This document shows, piece by piece, positions 1-7,798 of a stretch of 64,000 nucleotides of DNA (the stretch's first letter is position 1; every line of letters starts with the position of its first letter). The position numbers and the translations under genes were made by a program. The notes below the pieces were generated by a model, which worked only from the letters and a program-made list of their open reading frames with translations, did no database searches and was not told the DNA's origin. This DNA comes from Pengzhenrongella sicca. Its GTDB lineage: Bacteria > Actinomycetota > Actinomycetes > Actinomycetales > Cellulomonadaceae. The stretch is taken from NCBI RefSeq assembly GCF_017569225.1, contig NZ_CP071868.1, positions 1,984,001 through 2,048,000 of the forward strand. The letters run 5' to 3'.

Positions 1-847
1 CCAGCCGGTCGCGCGCCTCGAACGACAGCGGAGTGTCGATGACTCGCAGGAGTACCTCAGCCGTCCCCATCGACACGTGGTACCGGTCACCCGCGATGGC
101 GCCGCCCGAGACCGCGGACACAAGGTGGTCATGCCCGGCGACCGTCAAAGACGCACCGGCGAGCGCGGGCGGCAGCCAACTCGCTGAAGCGTTGCCTAGG
201 TGGGTCCCGGCGTCGACGAGCTCCGGAAGGAACGTGCCGTCGACCCCGAGGTGGGCGAGCATCTCAGGCCACGGTCGTCCGGTGTCCTGGTCCAACAGCC
301 CGGTTCGTGAAGCGAGCGAGAACTCGTTGACGGCCTTTCCACCAAGTGCCCCGACGACGAACTCGGGCAGACTGCTCCACCTCAGTCCGCCAAGGGACAG
401 GCCACGGTCCCGCAGGTACAAGATCTTCGCCACCGGCACCTGGACACCCCACGGGAGCCCGGTCCGTCCGGCGAATTCTGCACGCAGCCGTGCCGGCAGC
501 GCGTCGACCTGCTCCGTGCCTCGGGGGTCGAACCACGCGAACGCGGGGCCGGCGACCTGGCCCAGGTGATTGAGGAGGAAGCCCGTCTCGCCCATGCCGG
601 ACACCGCGAGGGACTCGATTCGAGCGGTCGGATCGCCCGTCACGTCGGGAAGGCTCTGCGCGACGTCGTCGAGGAGCGCCTTCACCACGGCGAGCAAATC
701 TTCGGCGTTCATGCTCGTGGTGCCCTTGGGCCCGTCGCGCCACGGTGTGGGCCGCTGGCGGATCATCAGCTCGATCCCGTGGACGTCAGCCACGAGGATC
801 TTGGTGCCCGTGCTCCCCAGGTCGAGTCCTGCGACGAGCTTGTTCAC
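1..847 (-). CDS. FGGY-family carbohydrate kinase (3' part beyond window)
   Basis: The protein begins VNKLVAGLDLGSTGTKILVA, the N-terminal phosphate-binding motif of the FGGY sugar kinases (xylulokinase/gluconokinase/ribulokinase class), which phosphorylate a pentose or polyol in the cytoplasm with ATP. Further on are a GMGETGF strand-turn and, near residue 240, the motif VAGHDHLVSAV, typical of the family. About 282 residues are visible of the usual 480-520; the rest lies before base 1. I chose GTG at 847 because AAGGGGAG lies just upstream. It is the last gene of the LacI-ABC operon, so it probably acts on the imported sugar. The exact substrate cannot be read from sequence. Family confidence is high, substrate unknown. 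Confidence 0.9.
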   Translation of the reverse strand, partial: MNKLVAGLDLGSTGTKILVADVHGIELMIRQRPTPWRDGPKGTTSMNAEDLLAVVKALLDDVAQSLPDVTGDPTARIESLAVSGMGETGFLLNHLGQVAGPAFAWFDPRGTEQVDALPARLRAEFAGRTGLPWGVQVPVAKILYLRDRGLSLGGLRWSSLPEFVVGALGGKAVNEFSLASRTGLLDQDTGRPWPEMLAHLGVDGTFLPELVDAGTHLGNASASWLPPALAGASLTVAGHDHLVSAVSGGAIAGDRYHVSMGTAEVLLRVIDTPLSFEARDRL

Positions 848-874
848 GAGTGCGGCTCCCCTTCTTGTTGGCGC

Positions 875-918
875 CGCTCGAGGTAGCCGCCCCGTCCAGG
901 GGGCGACTACCTCGAGCG
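875..918. terminator. Intercistronic stem-loop between binding-protein and kinase genes
   Basis: Arms CGCTCGAGGTAG and CTACCTCGAGCG are perfectly complementary (12 bp), and inside them GCCCC pairs with GGGGC across a short loop. It sits in the gap between the binding-protein gene and the kinase, on one transcript. There is no T-run. By analogy with other sugar ABC operons it may terminate part of the transcripts or protect the upstream mRNA, giving more binding protein than kinase (inference). Confidence 0.6.
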
Positions 919-990
919 GGACTTGCGCGAACCTGTTGGCGGTCCGCTCAGTGCGAACCCGAGAGCCGGGCCGCGGTCAAGCGACCCGCG

Positions 991-1995
991 TCAGCATTCC
1001 GACGCGTAGAGCGCGGCCTGGCCTTCCTCGGACTCGAGGTTCTCGCTGGTGATGATGGTGAAGCTGGTTTGAATCTTGGACTCCGTCGCCGTGCCGTTGA
1101 TCGCGGCCAGCGCCTGTTCCACACCCTGGTAGCCGATGTCGTAGGGCTGCTGGGCGATGATCGCTTGAACGGTTCCGTCCTGGAGGGCCTCGACCTGCGC
1201 CGGGCCGGCATCGAAGCCGACGACCTGGACCTTGCCGGCGGCACCCGCCTGCGCGATTCCCGTGGCGGCACCCTCGGCGCTGTAGATGTTCGTCGCGAAG
1301 ATCGCGGCGAGGTCCGGGTACTTCTGCAACGAAGAAGTGACGATGTCAGCGGCCTTGGCAGGCTGGTTCTGTGCGAACTGGACCCCGACATACTCGAAGT
1401 CCGAATCTGCGGCGATGGCATCCTCGAAGCCCTTGACCCGGGCGTCGGAGGTCGAGATCCCCGGCTGGTTGTCGATCACCAGAACACGTCCACCCGCCGG
1501 CACGAGTTCCTTGATGGCGTCGAACGCTGCCGCGCCACCGCCCTCGTTGTCTGAGGAGATCTCCGACACGGCGATTGACGGGTCCTCGATGGTCGTGTCG
1601 ACCAGCACGATCTTGCTCGCCTCTGCCGCCTCCTCCAGTGGGCGCTGGAGGGCACTGACATCATTGGGAGCGATCAGGATCGCGTCTGGCTTCGTCGCGG
1701 TCACGGAAGCCACGATCGGCTGCTGCAGGGCAGGATCCCACTTCTGGGGCCCTTGGACGCTGACGTTGATGCCGCCAAGCTCCTCGGCAGCTGCCTCGAC
1801 GCCACATTGCATCGAGATGTAGAAGTTGTCGCCGATCACGCCCTGGATGAAAGCGATATCCATATCGCCTCCCTCGGATGCGCCGGCGGTGGAATCCGTC
1901 TCATCCGACGAGCAAGCGGCGAGACCGCTCGCCAGGACAAGCGCGGTTCCAGCGATCAGAACTCGGTTACGACGCATTTCCGGGTGTCCCTTCAT
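991..1995 (-). CDS. Sugar ABC transporter substrate-binding lipoprotein (RbsB-like)
   Basis: This is a periplasmic-binding-protein-fold sugar receptor (Peripla_BP_4, RbsB type) that captures the sugar outside the membrane and delivers it to the permease. A lipoprotein signal peptide is clear: MRRNRVLIAGTALVLASGL followed by the lipobox cysteine (LAAC). The mature protein starts with an acidic Ser/Asp-rich linker, then IAFIQGVIGDNFY; VGFDAGPAQVEALQDGTVQA near the C-terminus is the typical hinge-2 region. Length about 334 aa is normal. Two starts are possible: ATG 1995, two bases after the permease stop and preceded by AAAGGA, or ATG 1977, preceded by AAGGGA and giving a cleaner signal peptide. 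Confidence 0.92.
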   Translation of the reverse strand: MKGHPEMRRNRVLIAGTALVLASGLAACSSDETDSTAGASEGGDMDIAFIQGVIGDNFYISMQCGVEAAAEELGGINVSVQGPQKWDPALQQPIVASVTATKPDAILIAPNDVSALQRPLEEAAEASKIVLVDTTIEDPSIAVSEISSDNEGGGAAAFDAIKELVPAGGRVLVIDNQPGISTSDARVKGFEDAIAADSDFEYVGVQFAQNQPAKAADIVTSSLQKYPDLAAIFATNIYSAEGAATGIAQAGAAGKVQVVGFDAGPAQVEALQDGTVQAIIAQQPYDIGYQGVEQALAAINGTATESKIQTSFTIITSENLESEEGQAALYASEC

Positions 1996-1997
1996 CT

Positions 1998-3092
1998 CTA
2001 GATGTCCTTTCGGTTGCGGTTGAGAACGCGGTGCAAGAACTTGGTTCGCGAGCCCCCGCGGGTGGCGGCAGCTCGACGTACCTGGTCGAAATAGACGGCG
2101 GTGATGAGGAATGCGCCCACGACGACCTGCTGCCAGTACGGCTGGACGCCGAGGATCACGAACCCGTTGCGCAGCGTGGCGGGGATCAGGAGACCTATGA
2201 CTGTGCCGAACACCGTGCCCACCCCGCCGAACAAGCTCGTTCCGCCAATGACGACGCCTGCGATGACATCGAGGTTGGTGAGGCTGTGGCCCGCGATGGT
2301 CGTCGATCGGAAGAAGGTCAGGTTGAGCAGGCCAGCCAGGCCGGCCAGCAGCCCGGCGACGGCGTAGACCTTGATGAGTTGGCGGTCGACGTTGATGCCG
2401 ACGCGGCGGCATGCCTCGGCGTTGGACCCGATCGCGCAGGTGAGCAGGCCGAATCGGGTCCTGCGCAGGGAGATGATGCCGATCGTCACGACGACCGTGG
2501 CAATGATGACCAGGCTCGGGACGCCGAGGATGTCACCGAAGCCGACGCTCTCGACCAGGACGTCCGGTGCCGCCCGCAGATCGATGCCGCCGGTGAGCAC
2601 CTGCGCGAGGCCGAGGGCGGCTCCGAAGGTCCCGAGGGTGACGATCATCGGGGGGACCTTGGCTTTGGCCACGAGGAAGCCGTTGAGCAGTCCCCATCCC
2701 AACCCGGAGGCCAGGGCGACAAGGATGCCGGCGGCGGCGACGTCCCAGCCTTGGCCGTCCCCCATGCGTTCCATGACCATCGACGAGACGACCCCGCTGA
2801 ACACGAGGACCGAGCCCATCGAGAGGTCGATTCCGCCGGTGATGATGATGAGAGTCGTCCCGACTCCGAGCACGCCGAGAATCGAGACGCTGATGGCGAT
2901 GTTGCGGAAGTTGGCCGAGTCGAAGAAGGCATCGGGGCTCAGCGCGCTGAAGACGATGACGATCGCCAACCAGACCAGGACGATCTGCATCGACTGTGCG
3001 GCCAGAGCATCCTTGAGCCGGGACGCCGCGGAACGGTTCGCGGCAGCGGGTCCCGGGGCTGATGGTTTCGGGACCTCTGTTCGCACACTCAT
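1998..3092 (-). CDS. Sugar ABC transporter permease (RbsC-like)
   Basis: A 364-aa inner-membrane permease of the BPD_transp_2 (RbsC/XylH) family. After a 30-residue polar N-terminus there are about nine hydrophobic segments, and the family signature ITGGIDLSMGSVLVFSG lies near residue 85. A second block, GVVIGGTSLFGGVGTVFGT, near residue 285 is the usual contact region for the ATPase. The start overlaps the ATPase stop (ATGA at 3089-3092), so translation is probably coupled. It forms the channel of the same importer as the neighbouring ATPase and binding protein. Confidence 0.94.
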   Translation of the reverse strand: MSVRTEVPKPSAPGPAAANRSAASRLKDALAAQSMQIVLVWLAIVIVFSALSPDAFFDSANFRNIAISVSILGVLGVGTTLIIITGGIDLSMGSVLVFSGVVSSMVMERMGDGQGWDVAAAGILVALASGLGWGLLNGFLVAKAKVPPMIVTLGTFGAALGLAQVLTGGIDLRAAPDVLVESVGFGDILGVPSLVIIATVVVTIGIISLRRTRFGLLTCAIGSNAEACRRVGINVDRQLIKVYAVAGLLAGLAGLLNLTFFRSTTIAGHSLTNLDVIAGVVIGGTSLFGGVGTVFGTVIGLLIPATLRNGFVILGVQPYWQQVVVGAFLITAVYFDQVRRAAATRGGSRTKFLHRVLNRNRKDI

Positions 3093-3856
3093 GCTGCTTC
3101 CCTTCCGTCCAGGGCGCCAGTCATGGCGCCGACAAGCTCTTCGACGTTCGTCTGATCGGCCTGGTAGACCGCGACCCGCTTGCCATGTCGCAAGACGTGC
3201 ACGCGGTCAGCGACCTCAAGAACCTGCGGCATGGAGTGGGTGATGAGCACCACGGCGAGTCCGGTGTCTCGGATGCGGCGGACGAGGTCGAGCACACCCT
3301 TGGTCTGAACGACGCCGAGCGCGGCGGTCGGCTCATCGAGGAAGATCACCTTGCTGGCCCACGTCGCGGCGCGGGCGACAGCGATCGCCTGGCGCTGACC
3401 GCCGGACATCCCGGTGACCGAGCCGCTGAAGTTGCGGACGGTGGCTCCGAGTCCGGCGAATGCCTCGACGCCGTGGTCGCGCATCTTGGAACGCTGCATG
3501 AATCCGAGCCGCCCCATGATCCCGGGCTTCATGAGCTCGCGGCCCAGGTACAGGTTCTGGATCGGGTCCAGGTGGTTGGCCAACGCAAGATCCTGGAAGA
3601 CGGTCTCGATGCCACGGGAACGGGCGTCCGCGGGGTTCGCGAGGGCTATTGGTGCTCCCTCGAAAAGGATCGAACCGTCATCCGGCTGCTCCGCGCCGGC
3701 CAGGATGCGTACGAGCGTGGACTTGCCGGCGCCGTTGTCACCGATCAGCGCGGAGATCTCCCCTGGCCGGACGTCGAAGTTCGCTCCCTCGAGCGCCGTC
3801 ACCGATCCGTAGCGGCGAACGATGTCGCGTGCCTCATAGATGGACGCGCTGCTCAT
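3089..3856 (-). CDS. Sugar ABC transporter ATP-binding protein (single-domain RbsA-like)
   Basis: A cytoplasmic ATPase that powers the sugar importer. Walker A is GDNGAGKST, the signature motif is MSGGQRQA (MSGGQ in place of LSGGQ), Walker B is VIFLDEPTAALG, and the H-loop is VLITHSM. It has about 255 aa, so it is the single-domain form, unlike the ~500-aa tandem RbsA; two copies would assemble. I chose ATG 3856 because the frame upstream contains no good start with a ribosome site, while ATG 3856 overlaps the stop of a 26-codon ORF that carries the only strong Shine-Dalgarno. A GTG at 3913 is the alternative start. Confidence 0.92.
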   Translation of the reverse strand: MSSASIYEARDIVRRYGSVTALEGANFDVRPGEISALIGDNGAGKSTLVRILAGAEQPDDGSILFEGAPIALANPADARSRGIETVFQDLALANHLDPIQNLYLGRELMKPGIMGRLGFMQRSKMRDHGVEAFAGLGATVRNFSGSVTGMSGGQRQAIAVARAATWASKVIFLDEPTAALGVVQTKGVLDLVRRIRDTGLAVVLITHSMPQVLEVADRVHVLRHGKRVAVYQADQTNVEELVGAMTGALDGREAA

Positions 3857-3933
3857 TCCTGCACCAGCATTTCGCCCAGGCCCGCCGGGAGGCTCCGATG
3901 TGCCGTGGCGCACCTCTTCGTTGCGGTGGTCAT
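3853..3933 (-). CDS. 26-codon ORF bridging lacI-type gene and ABC ATPase
   Basis: ATG 3933 overlaps the stop of the regulator gene (ATGA), has a near-perfect ribosome site (AAGGAGGAAGC), and its frame (MTTATKRCATAHRSLPAGLG...) ends at a TGA that overlaps the ATG of the ATPase gene (again ATGA). No homology is recognised. It may be only a coupling device that carries ribosomes from the regulator to the transporter, or a relic of a longer ATPase N-terminus. Seen directly: frame, overlaps and SD. Function is inference. Confidence 0.45.
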   Translation of the reverse strand: MTTATKRCATAHRSLPAGLGEMLVQE

Positions 3934-4988
3934 GCTTCCTCCTTGATGGGTGGTGTGCGGCGATCCGATGGCGCCGTCCTCGGTGAAAGTTCCCCTGAAC
4001 CCCGCTCGATGAGGCGCGCGGGAACGATCGTGATGGGCTTTAGGGCGTCGGGTGTCGCCGACCGCAGGCGATCCAGCAGCGTCTGTGCAGCTGCGGACCC
4101 GACGGCCTCTGGCGAGTGGTCAATGACCGTGACCCCAGGGGACAGGCTTTCCGCTAGCGCGAAGTCGCCGAAAGCGACGAAGGCGATGTCAGTCCGCCCG
4201 TGCTGATGCAGCGCTGGGACGACACCGAGCGAAAGTCGCGTATTGGTCGAGATCAGGGCGGTGGGCGGATTGTCGAGCGTGAGCAGGCTCGCGACGACGC
4301 GCATGACTTCCGACGCACCCGGGCAGTCTGACCGGACCAGCTGGTCGTCCACGGGAAGGTCGGCCTCTGCCATGGCGGCGCGGAAGCCCTCATGACGGCG
4401 CTGAGTGGTCTCGACGACGGGTTGGTCGCTGAGCAGGGCGATGCGCCGGTGCCCGTGTTCGATGAGGTGTGTCGTTGCCAATCGGGCCAGACCGAAGTCG
4501 TCAGCAACCACGGACTGAGCGCCCAGCAGGTCGCCCACCCGGTCGACGAACACGACCGGAATCCCGCGCAGTCGCACTCCGACCAGCGAGTCCCGACCAG
4601 TCGGTGACACGATCACACCCGCGCAACGGCGCTGGACCAAGTTCTGCACCGTGTCGCGCTCCGCCCGCGCATCACGGTTGCTCGAAGCAATGAGCACCCG
4701 GTAACCCGCGTCGCCAAGTACCGCCTCGATGGTGGCGACTAGTTGAGCGAAGAACACGTCGCCGATGCTGTCGACAACCACCCCGACCAACCGGTCAGTA
4801 CCCGCGCGCAGGGATCTTGCTGCCTCGTCGGGCTGATAGTCGAGCGTCTGCATGGCCTGGACCACCGCAGCCCGCGTGGCGTCGGAGACGCTCGGGTGGT
4901 CATTGAGCACTCGCGACGCCGTCTTCGCGCTGACCGAGGCCAGCCGCGCGACGTCCTTGAGAGTCGGTTCACCGTTCGCCAGACTCAT
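3930..4988 (-). CDS. LacI-family transcriptional regulator
   Basis: A 352-aa LacI/GalR regulator. The N-terminal helix-turn-helix reads TLKDVARLASVSAKTASRVL with the hinge helix RSLRAGTDRLVGVVV following, then a periplasmic-binding-protein-like effector domain (PVVFVDRV, HLIEHGHRRIALLS, AFVAFGDFALAESLSPGVTV). It probably represses the operon it heads until the sugar or its phosphate binds. ATG 4988 was chosen because AGGTG lies nine bases upstream and the HTH then starts about ten residues in; the open frame extends further but has no support. The gene is first in the operon, so it is likely autoregulated through the repeats at 5092-5150. Confidence 0.94.
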   Translation of the reverse strand: MSLANGEPTLKDVARLASVSAKTASRVLNDHPSVSDATRAAVVQAMQTLDYQPDEAARSLRAGTDRLVGVVVDSIGDVFFAQLVATIEAVLGDAGYRVLIASSNRDARAERDTVQNLVQRRCAGVIVSPTGRDSLVGVRLRGIPVVFVDRVGDLLGAQSVVADDFGLARLATTHLIEHGHRRIALLSDQPVVETTQRRHEGFRAAMAEADLPVDDQLVRSDCPGASEVMRVVASLLTLDNPPTALISTNTRLSLGVVPALHQHGRTDIAFVAFGDFALAESLSPGVTVIDHSPEAVGSAAAQTLLDRLRSATPDALKPITIVPARLIERGSGELSPRTAPSDRRTPPIKEEA

Positions 4989-5091
4989 GCGCCCACACCT
5001 AGCTTCAGTGGCGGACGTCCCACGTGGGAGAGCCGTGGAGACGCTTCGATGCTGACGTTCGCCATCGTGTGCATCCCTCTCCATCGAGCCA

Positions 5092-5151
5092 TGTCATCGT
5101 TGTCATGTCGTGCCGAGAAGAACTATGTCGGGTGCATGTCAACGATGTCAA
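5092..5151 (-). promoter_or_regulatory. Probable promoter and paired operators of the LacI-sugar operon
   Basis: Reading the minus strand, TGACATCGTTGACA (5150-5137) and TGACAACGATGACA (5105-5092) match at 12 of 14 positions and lie 45 bp apart, about four helical turns on the same DNA face. TTGACA at 5151-5146, 18 bases, then CATAGT at 5127-5122 gives a plausible -35/-10 pair between them. Position upstream of the LacI gene suggests operator and promoter; this is inference from spacing and repetition. Confidence 0.5.
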
Positions 5152-5419
5152 GGGTTGTTTCGAAAGTCTCTTCCGTGCGCGCTGAGCCGCCTGATTCCGC
5201 TCGCTCCGCGCTCATCGCCCTCGGTTTCGCGCCTCGAGTTGGCGAACCACAGTGAGCGCACCGGGCATCAGGAGTGCTTGGCGGGCAACACCCACCCGGC
5301 TTCTTTTTGCACTTCAGAGCCTCGAGCGGCGCTGTACGTGGCGGCCGTCACCCCGCTTCGTGATCACACCAGCGTCCACACCCGGCATGCCCCGCTGAGG
5401 GTGTGCACGGGCACGGCGA

Positions 5420-5977
5420 CTAGGAAAGCGCGGATCGGATCCGGACGGCCTGCTCGGACCAGGGCAGCGTGGCGTCCACTTCGACGCACGGCGATGCGGG
5501 CGCCCCGAGGTCGAGGCTCGCGACGTACGTTTCCGCATCCCGCAGCTTTTCGGTGTCCCTTGCTGCCGCGCGGCCACGCAGTCTCGTGATCAGCGTTTGC
5601 GGATCGATCCTCAGCCACACGAGTCGCGCCCGACCGCCGAAAGCGGACACCTCGTCTTCGAGCCGAGACCATGCTTCCGGCTCGCGCCGCTCCGAGGTGA
5701 AAGGCGCGACGAGGACGACGGGGAGCCCTGCGGATACGCAGTCGGCCGCCACCCGGAGCAGGCAGGCGTACCGGGCAGCACGCACGAGCTCAACCAGACG
5801 AGCGTCGTCGTAGTCCAGTGCGCCAACAAGCCCGGCCACGACATCGACCAACGGGTTCGTCATCGCGTCCTGGTCAAGTACCGCCGCACCCCAGAGCCGT
5901 GCGAGCTCTTGTGCGGTCGAAGACTTTCCCGACCCAGGCGCACCGGTCAGGACTACAACCCACGGCTTGGCGTCCAC
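5420..5977 (-). CDS. Small P-loop kinase/AAA ATPase
   Basis: About 185 aa with a Walker A motif GAPGSGKSS near the N-terminus, followed by VLDQDAMTNPLVD, the position where small-molecule kinases of the AAA_33/zeta-like group keep a catalytic Asp, and a lid-type segment rich in Arg (ITRLRGRAAARD). It probably transfers phosphate from ATP to a small substrate; which one is unknown. GTG 5977 gives the usual short lead-in before the Walker motif; the frame stays open to GTG 6025. It lies between the sugar operon and the GntR relic, an arrangement common for sugar-acid kinases, but no link is shown. Confidence 0.75.
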   Translation of the reverse strand: MDAKPWVVVLTGAPGSGKSSTAQELARLWGAAVLDQDAMTNPLVDVVAGLVGALDYDDARLVELVRAARYACLLRVAADCVSAGLPVVLVAPFTSERREPEAWSRLEDEVSAFGGRARLVWLRIDPQTLITRLRGRAAARDTEKLRDAETYVASLDLGAPASPCVEVDATLPWSEQAVRIRSALS

Positions 5978-6111
5978 CCGGCGAGCGTAGTTGCACGCCA
6001 AGTCTGCGCGCGATACCCAGAGCACACGACGGCGACCGAGCGGGCTCCCTCAGCATCTGGCGGCTTCAAACTCGCGCTATGACCCGATAAGTAGGAGGAC
6101 GACGAGGAGCA

Positions 6112-6780
6112 TCAGGCCCAGATGGCGACGCCTTTTCGTGGCGGAATCCCGGCGTTGGAGGCGAACAATTCCGGCGAGTGCGCGCGGACGCGTTCGATGT
6201 CGTCGAAGATCTCACGGAGGTGCTTGCGCATGAGTGGTCGAGCTTCTTCCGCGCCGCCGCGCAATAGCGCATCGAGGACGCCAGAGTGCTGTTCGACGAA
6301 GACCCGGACGCTGCCGACTTCGTTGAGTCCAAGGCGTCGGGCGCGGTCCAAGTGCCCCTTCGCGGCTACCACGGACCGCCAGGTGCCGTCGTGTCCAGCC
6401 AAGCGCATGAGTCACTGATGGAAGTGTTCGTCAAGCAAGAAAAACTGTTCGTAGTCGCCCTCGACGACAAGTTGCTGCTGGGCGAGGTTCTCTCCGAGTT
6501 GATTCGTCAACTCGGCATCAGGTTCGGCTGGAACGTCGTCCAGTGACGCCAGTTCGACTGCCTCCCGAAGGAACTGCGCATCGGCGACACGCTGAGGGTC
6601 GACGCGCGAGACGAATGAGCCGATCCTCGGGAAGATCTGAACCAGTCCTTCCTGGGACAGGAGCATGAGCGCGGCACGTATGGGTGTTCGCGACATGCCG
6701 AGTTCGGCCGCGAGTTCGTTCTCCGACAAGAGAGCGCCTGGCGTGAGCTTGAGAGTGATGATGCGCCAGACAGTCCCGAT
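6112..6780 (-). pseudogene. GntR-family (FCD) regulator, N-terminus replaced and in-frame stop
   Basis: The frame encodes a GntR winged helix (LTPGALLSENELAAELGMSR, then TPIRAALMLLS) and an FCD effector domain (FLREAVELA, LLDEHFHQ, LMRLAGHDGTW, MRKHLREIFDDIERVRA). Two defects are visible. First, at 6412-6414 an in-frame TGA splits the FCD domain at FHQ*LMRLAG, where homologues continue; a CGA-to-TGA change would explain it. Second, upstream of about 6780 the frame runs straight into IS110 transposase sequence, so the native start and first residues are gone. It should not make a working regulator. Confidence 0.85.
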
Positions 6781-7085
6781 TTCGCGTCGCGTTTGGCCCT
6801 CGGCGGTGCGGCGTTCGACGTAGGCGCGGTTGGCGCGTCGTCGAAGATACGGATTCTGGCGCTGACGTCCTGGGCGCGGTTGAGCTGGCGGTCGCCGTTG
6901 CGCGATAGCCGGTGACGGACCGTCTTGCCGGACGAAGCTGGCAGTGGCGCTGCGCCAGCCAGGGCGGCGAAGCCGACCTCGGTGCGGATGCGTCCGCGGT
7001 AGGACCAAGCGGAGAGCACGGCACCGCCAGCGACAGGCCCGACGCCCGGGATCTCGAGCAGGCCGGGGACGACAGTTCGTGCCGG
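6781..7085 (-). mobile_element. IS110-family transposase C-terminal remnant
   Basis: The minus strand encodes pieces of the Transposase_20 domain: VVPGLLEIPGVGPVAGG, then FAALAGAAPLPASSGKTVRH and RLSRNGDRQLNRA, then in another frame ANRAYVERRTAEGQTRREI, the usual IS110 C-terminal block. At least one frameshift separates the last two parts and the N-terminal DEDD domain is absent. The end is fused to the GntR relic, so this is a decayed insertion that probably truncated that gene. Confidence 0.82.
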
Positions 7086-7219
7086 GGATGATCAATGACG
7101 GGTCCCACCCGAACCGTCGGGGCGCCGGCCTCATCGGCGCGGCCAGAGCGGCCGCGGTCGATCAGCCTCGTTCAAGGGCCGGGGCGCCATGGCGCCCGAC
7201 CTGTGCGGGGTCCGACCGA

Positions 7220-7651
7220 CTATGCGTCGCCGTCCTTGGTCATCCACGAGGGTGGCGGGGGCGGAGAGGCCGGCGGAGCCTGCCATTGCGGTGCGGCGCC
7301 GGGCGGCGGCGCCGGCGAACCGGCCGCTCCGGGCGGCGGTGGGAACGCGCTCTGGTTCCCCGTGCTGGCTGCCCCGGGCGCCGGCGGCGGAGACGTGTGC
7401 AGCGCGAACGAGCGGAGCGCACCGTGCTCATCCAGCTGTTGTAGAGCCGTCATCACCCGCACATGATCTTCGGGTCCAGCAGCGCGCCCGGTCGCCTCGA
7501 GGTACGTCAGGACTCCCAGGTCGCGGAAGTACTTGTCCGCATCACCAGCACCTGGAGGCCTCGGTGCACCTAGTCCCGAGTTGGTCAACGCCGTGTCAGC
7601 CTTCGCTGCAAGGTCGGTGGCCGCGGCCTTTGCCTTGTCCAAGAAGCCCAT
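7220..7651 (-). CDS. Hypothetical protein with Pro-rich C-terminus, divergent to AIM24 gene
   Basis: A 143-aa protein. The first 30 residues (MGFLDKAKAAATDLAAKADT...) can form an amphipathic helix; residues 40-85 look like a small folded domain (DADKYFRDLGVLTYLEATGR); the last 60 are Pro/Ala/Gly-rich with repeats such as PPPPGAAGSPAPPPGAAP. Similar short proteins occur in many actinobacteria with no known function. It is divergently arranged with the AIM24 gene, 147 bp apart, which suggests a shared promoter region. I do not recognise a function. Confidence 0.75.
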   Translation of the reverse strand: MGFLDKAKAAATDLAAKADTALTNSGLGAPRPPGAGDADKYFRDLGVLTYLEATGRAAGPEDHVRVMTALQQLDEHGALRSFALHTSPPPAPGAASTGNQSAFPPPPGAAGSPAPPPGAAPQWQAPPASPPPPPSWMTKDGDA

Positions 7652-7798
7652 GTCAGTTCCTCCGCCAGAGGGTGCGCGGACCAGCGTTGATCTGCGCGTT
7701 CATCTTCGAATCAGACTACACAGACCGGAACATTTCGGTACAGTCAGGATCGGTCCGGTCTCGGGGCCGCGGACACGAGGCACGAGGAGACGACAGCG

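Noticed and set aside
991-2412. Binding protein starting at 2412 (473 aa)
   Set aside because: The extra N-terminus is the shadow of the permease gene; the signal peptide places the start at 1995 or 1977.
6412-6414. Selenocysteine or other recoding at TGA in the GntR gene
   Set aside because: GntR regulators have no selenocysteine there, and the gene is also truncated by IS110; a nonsense mutation is simpler.
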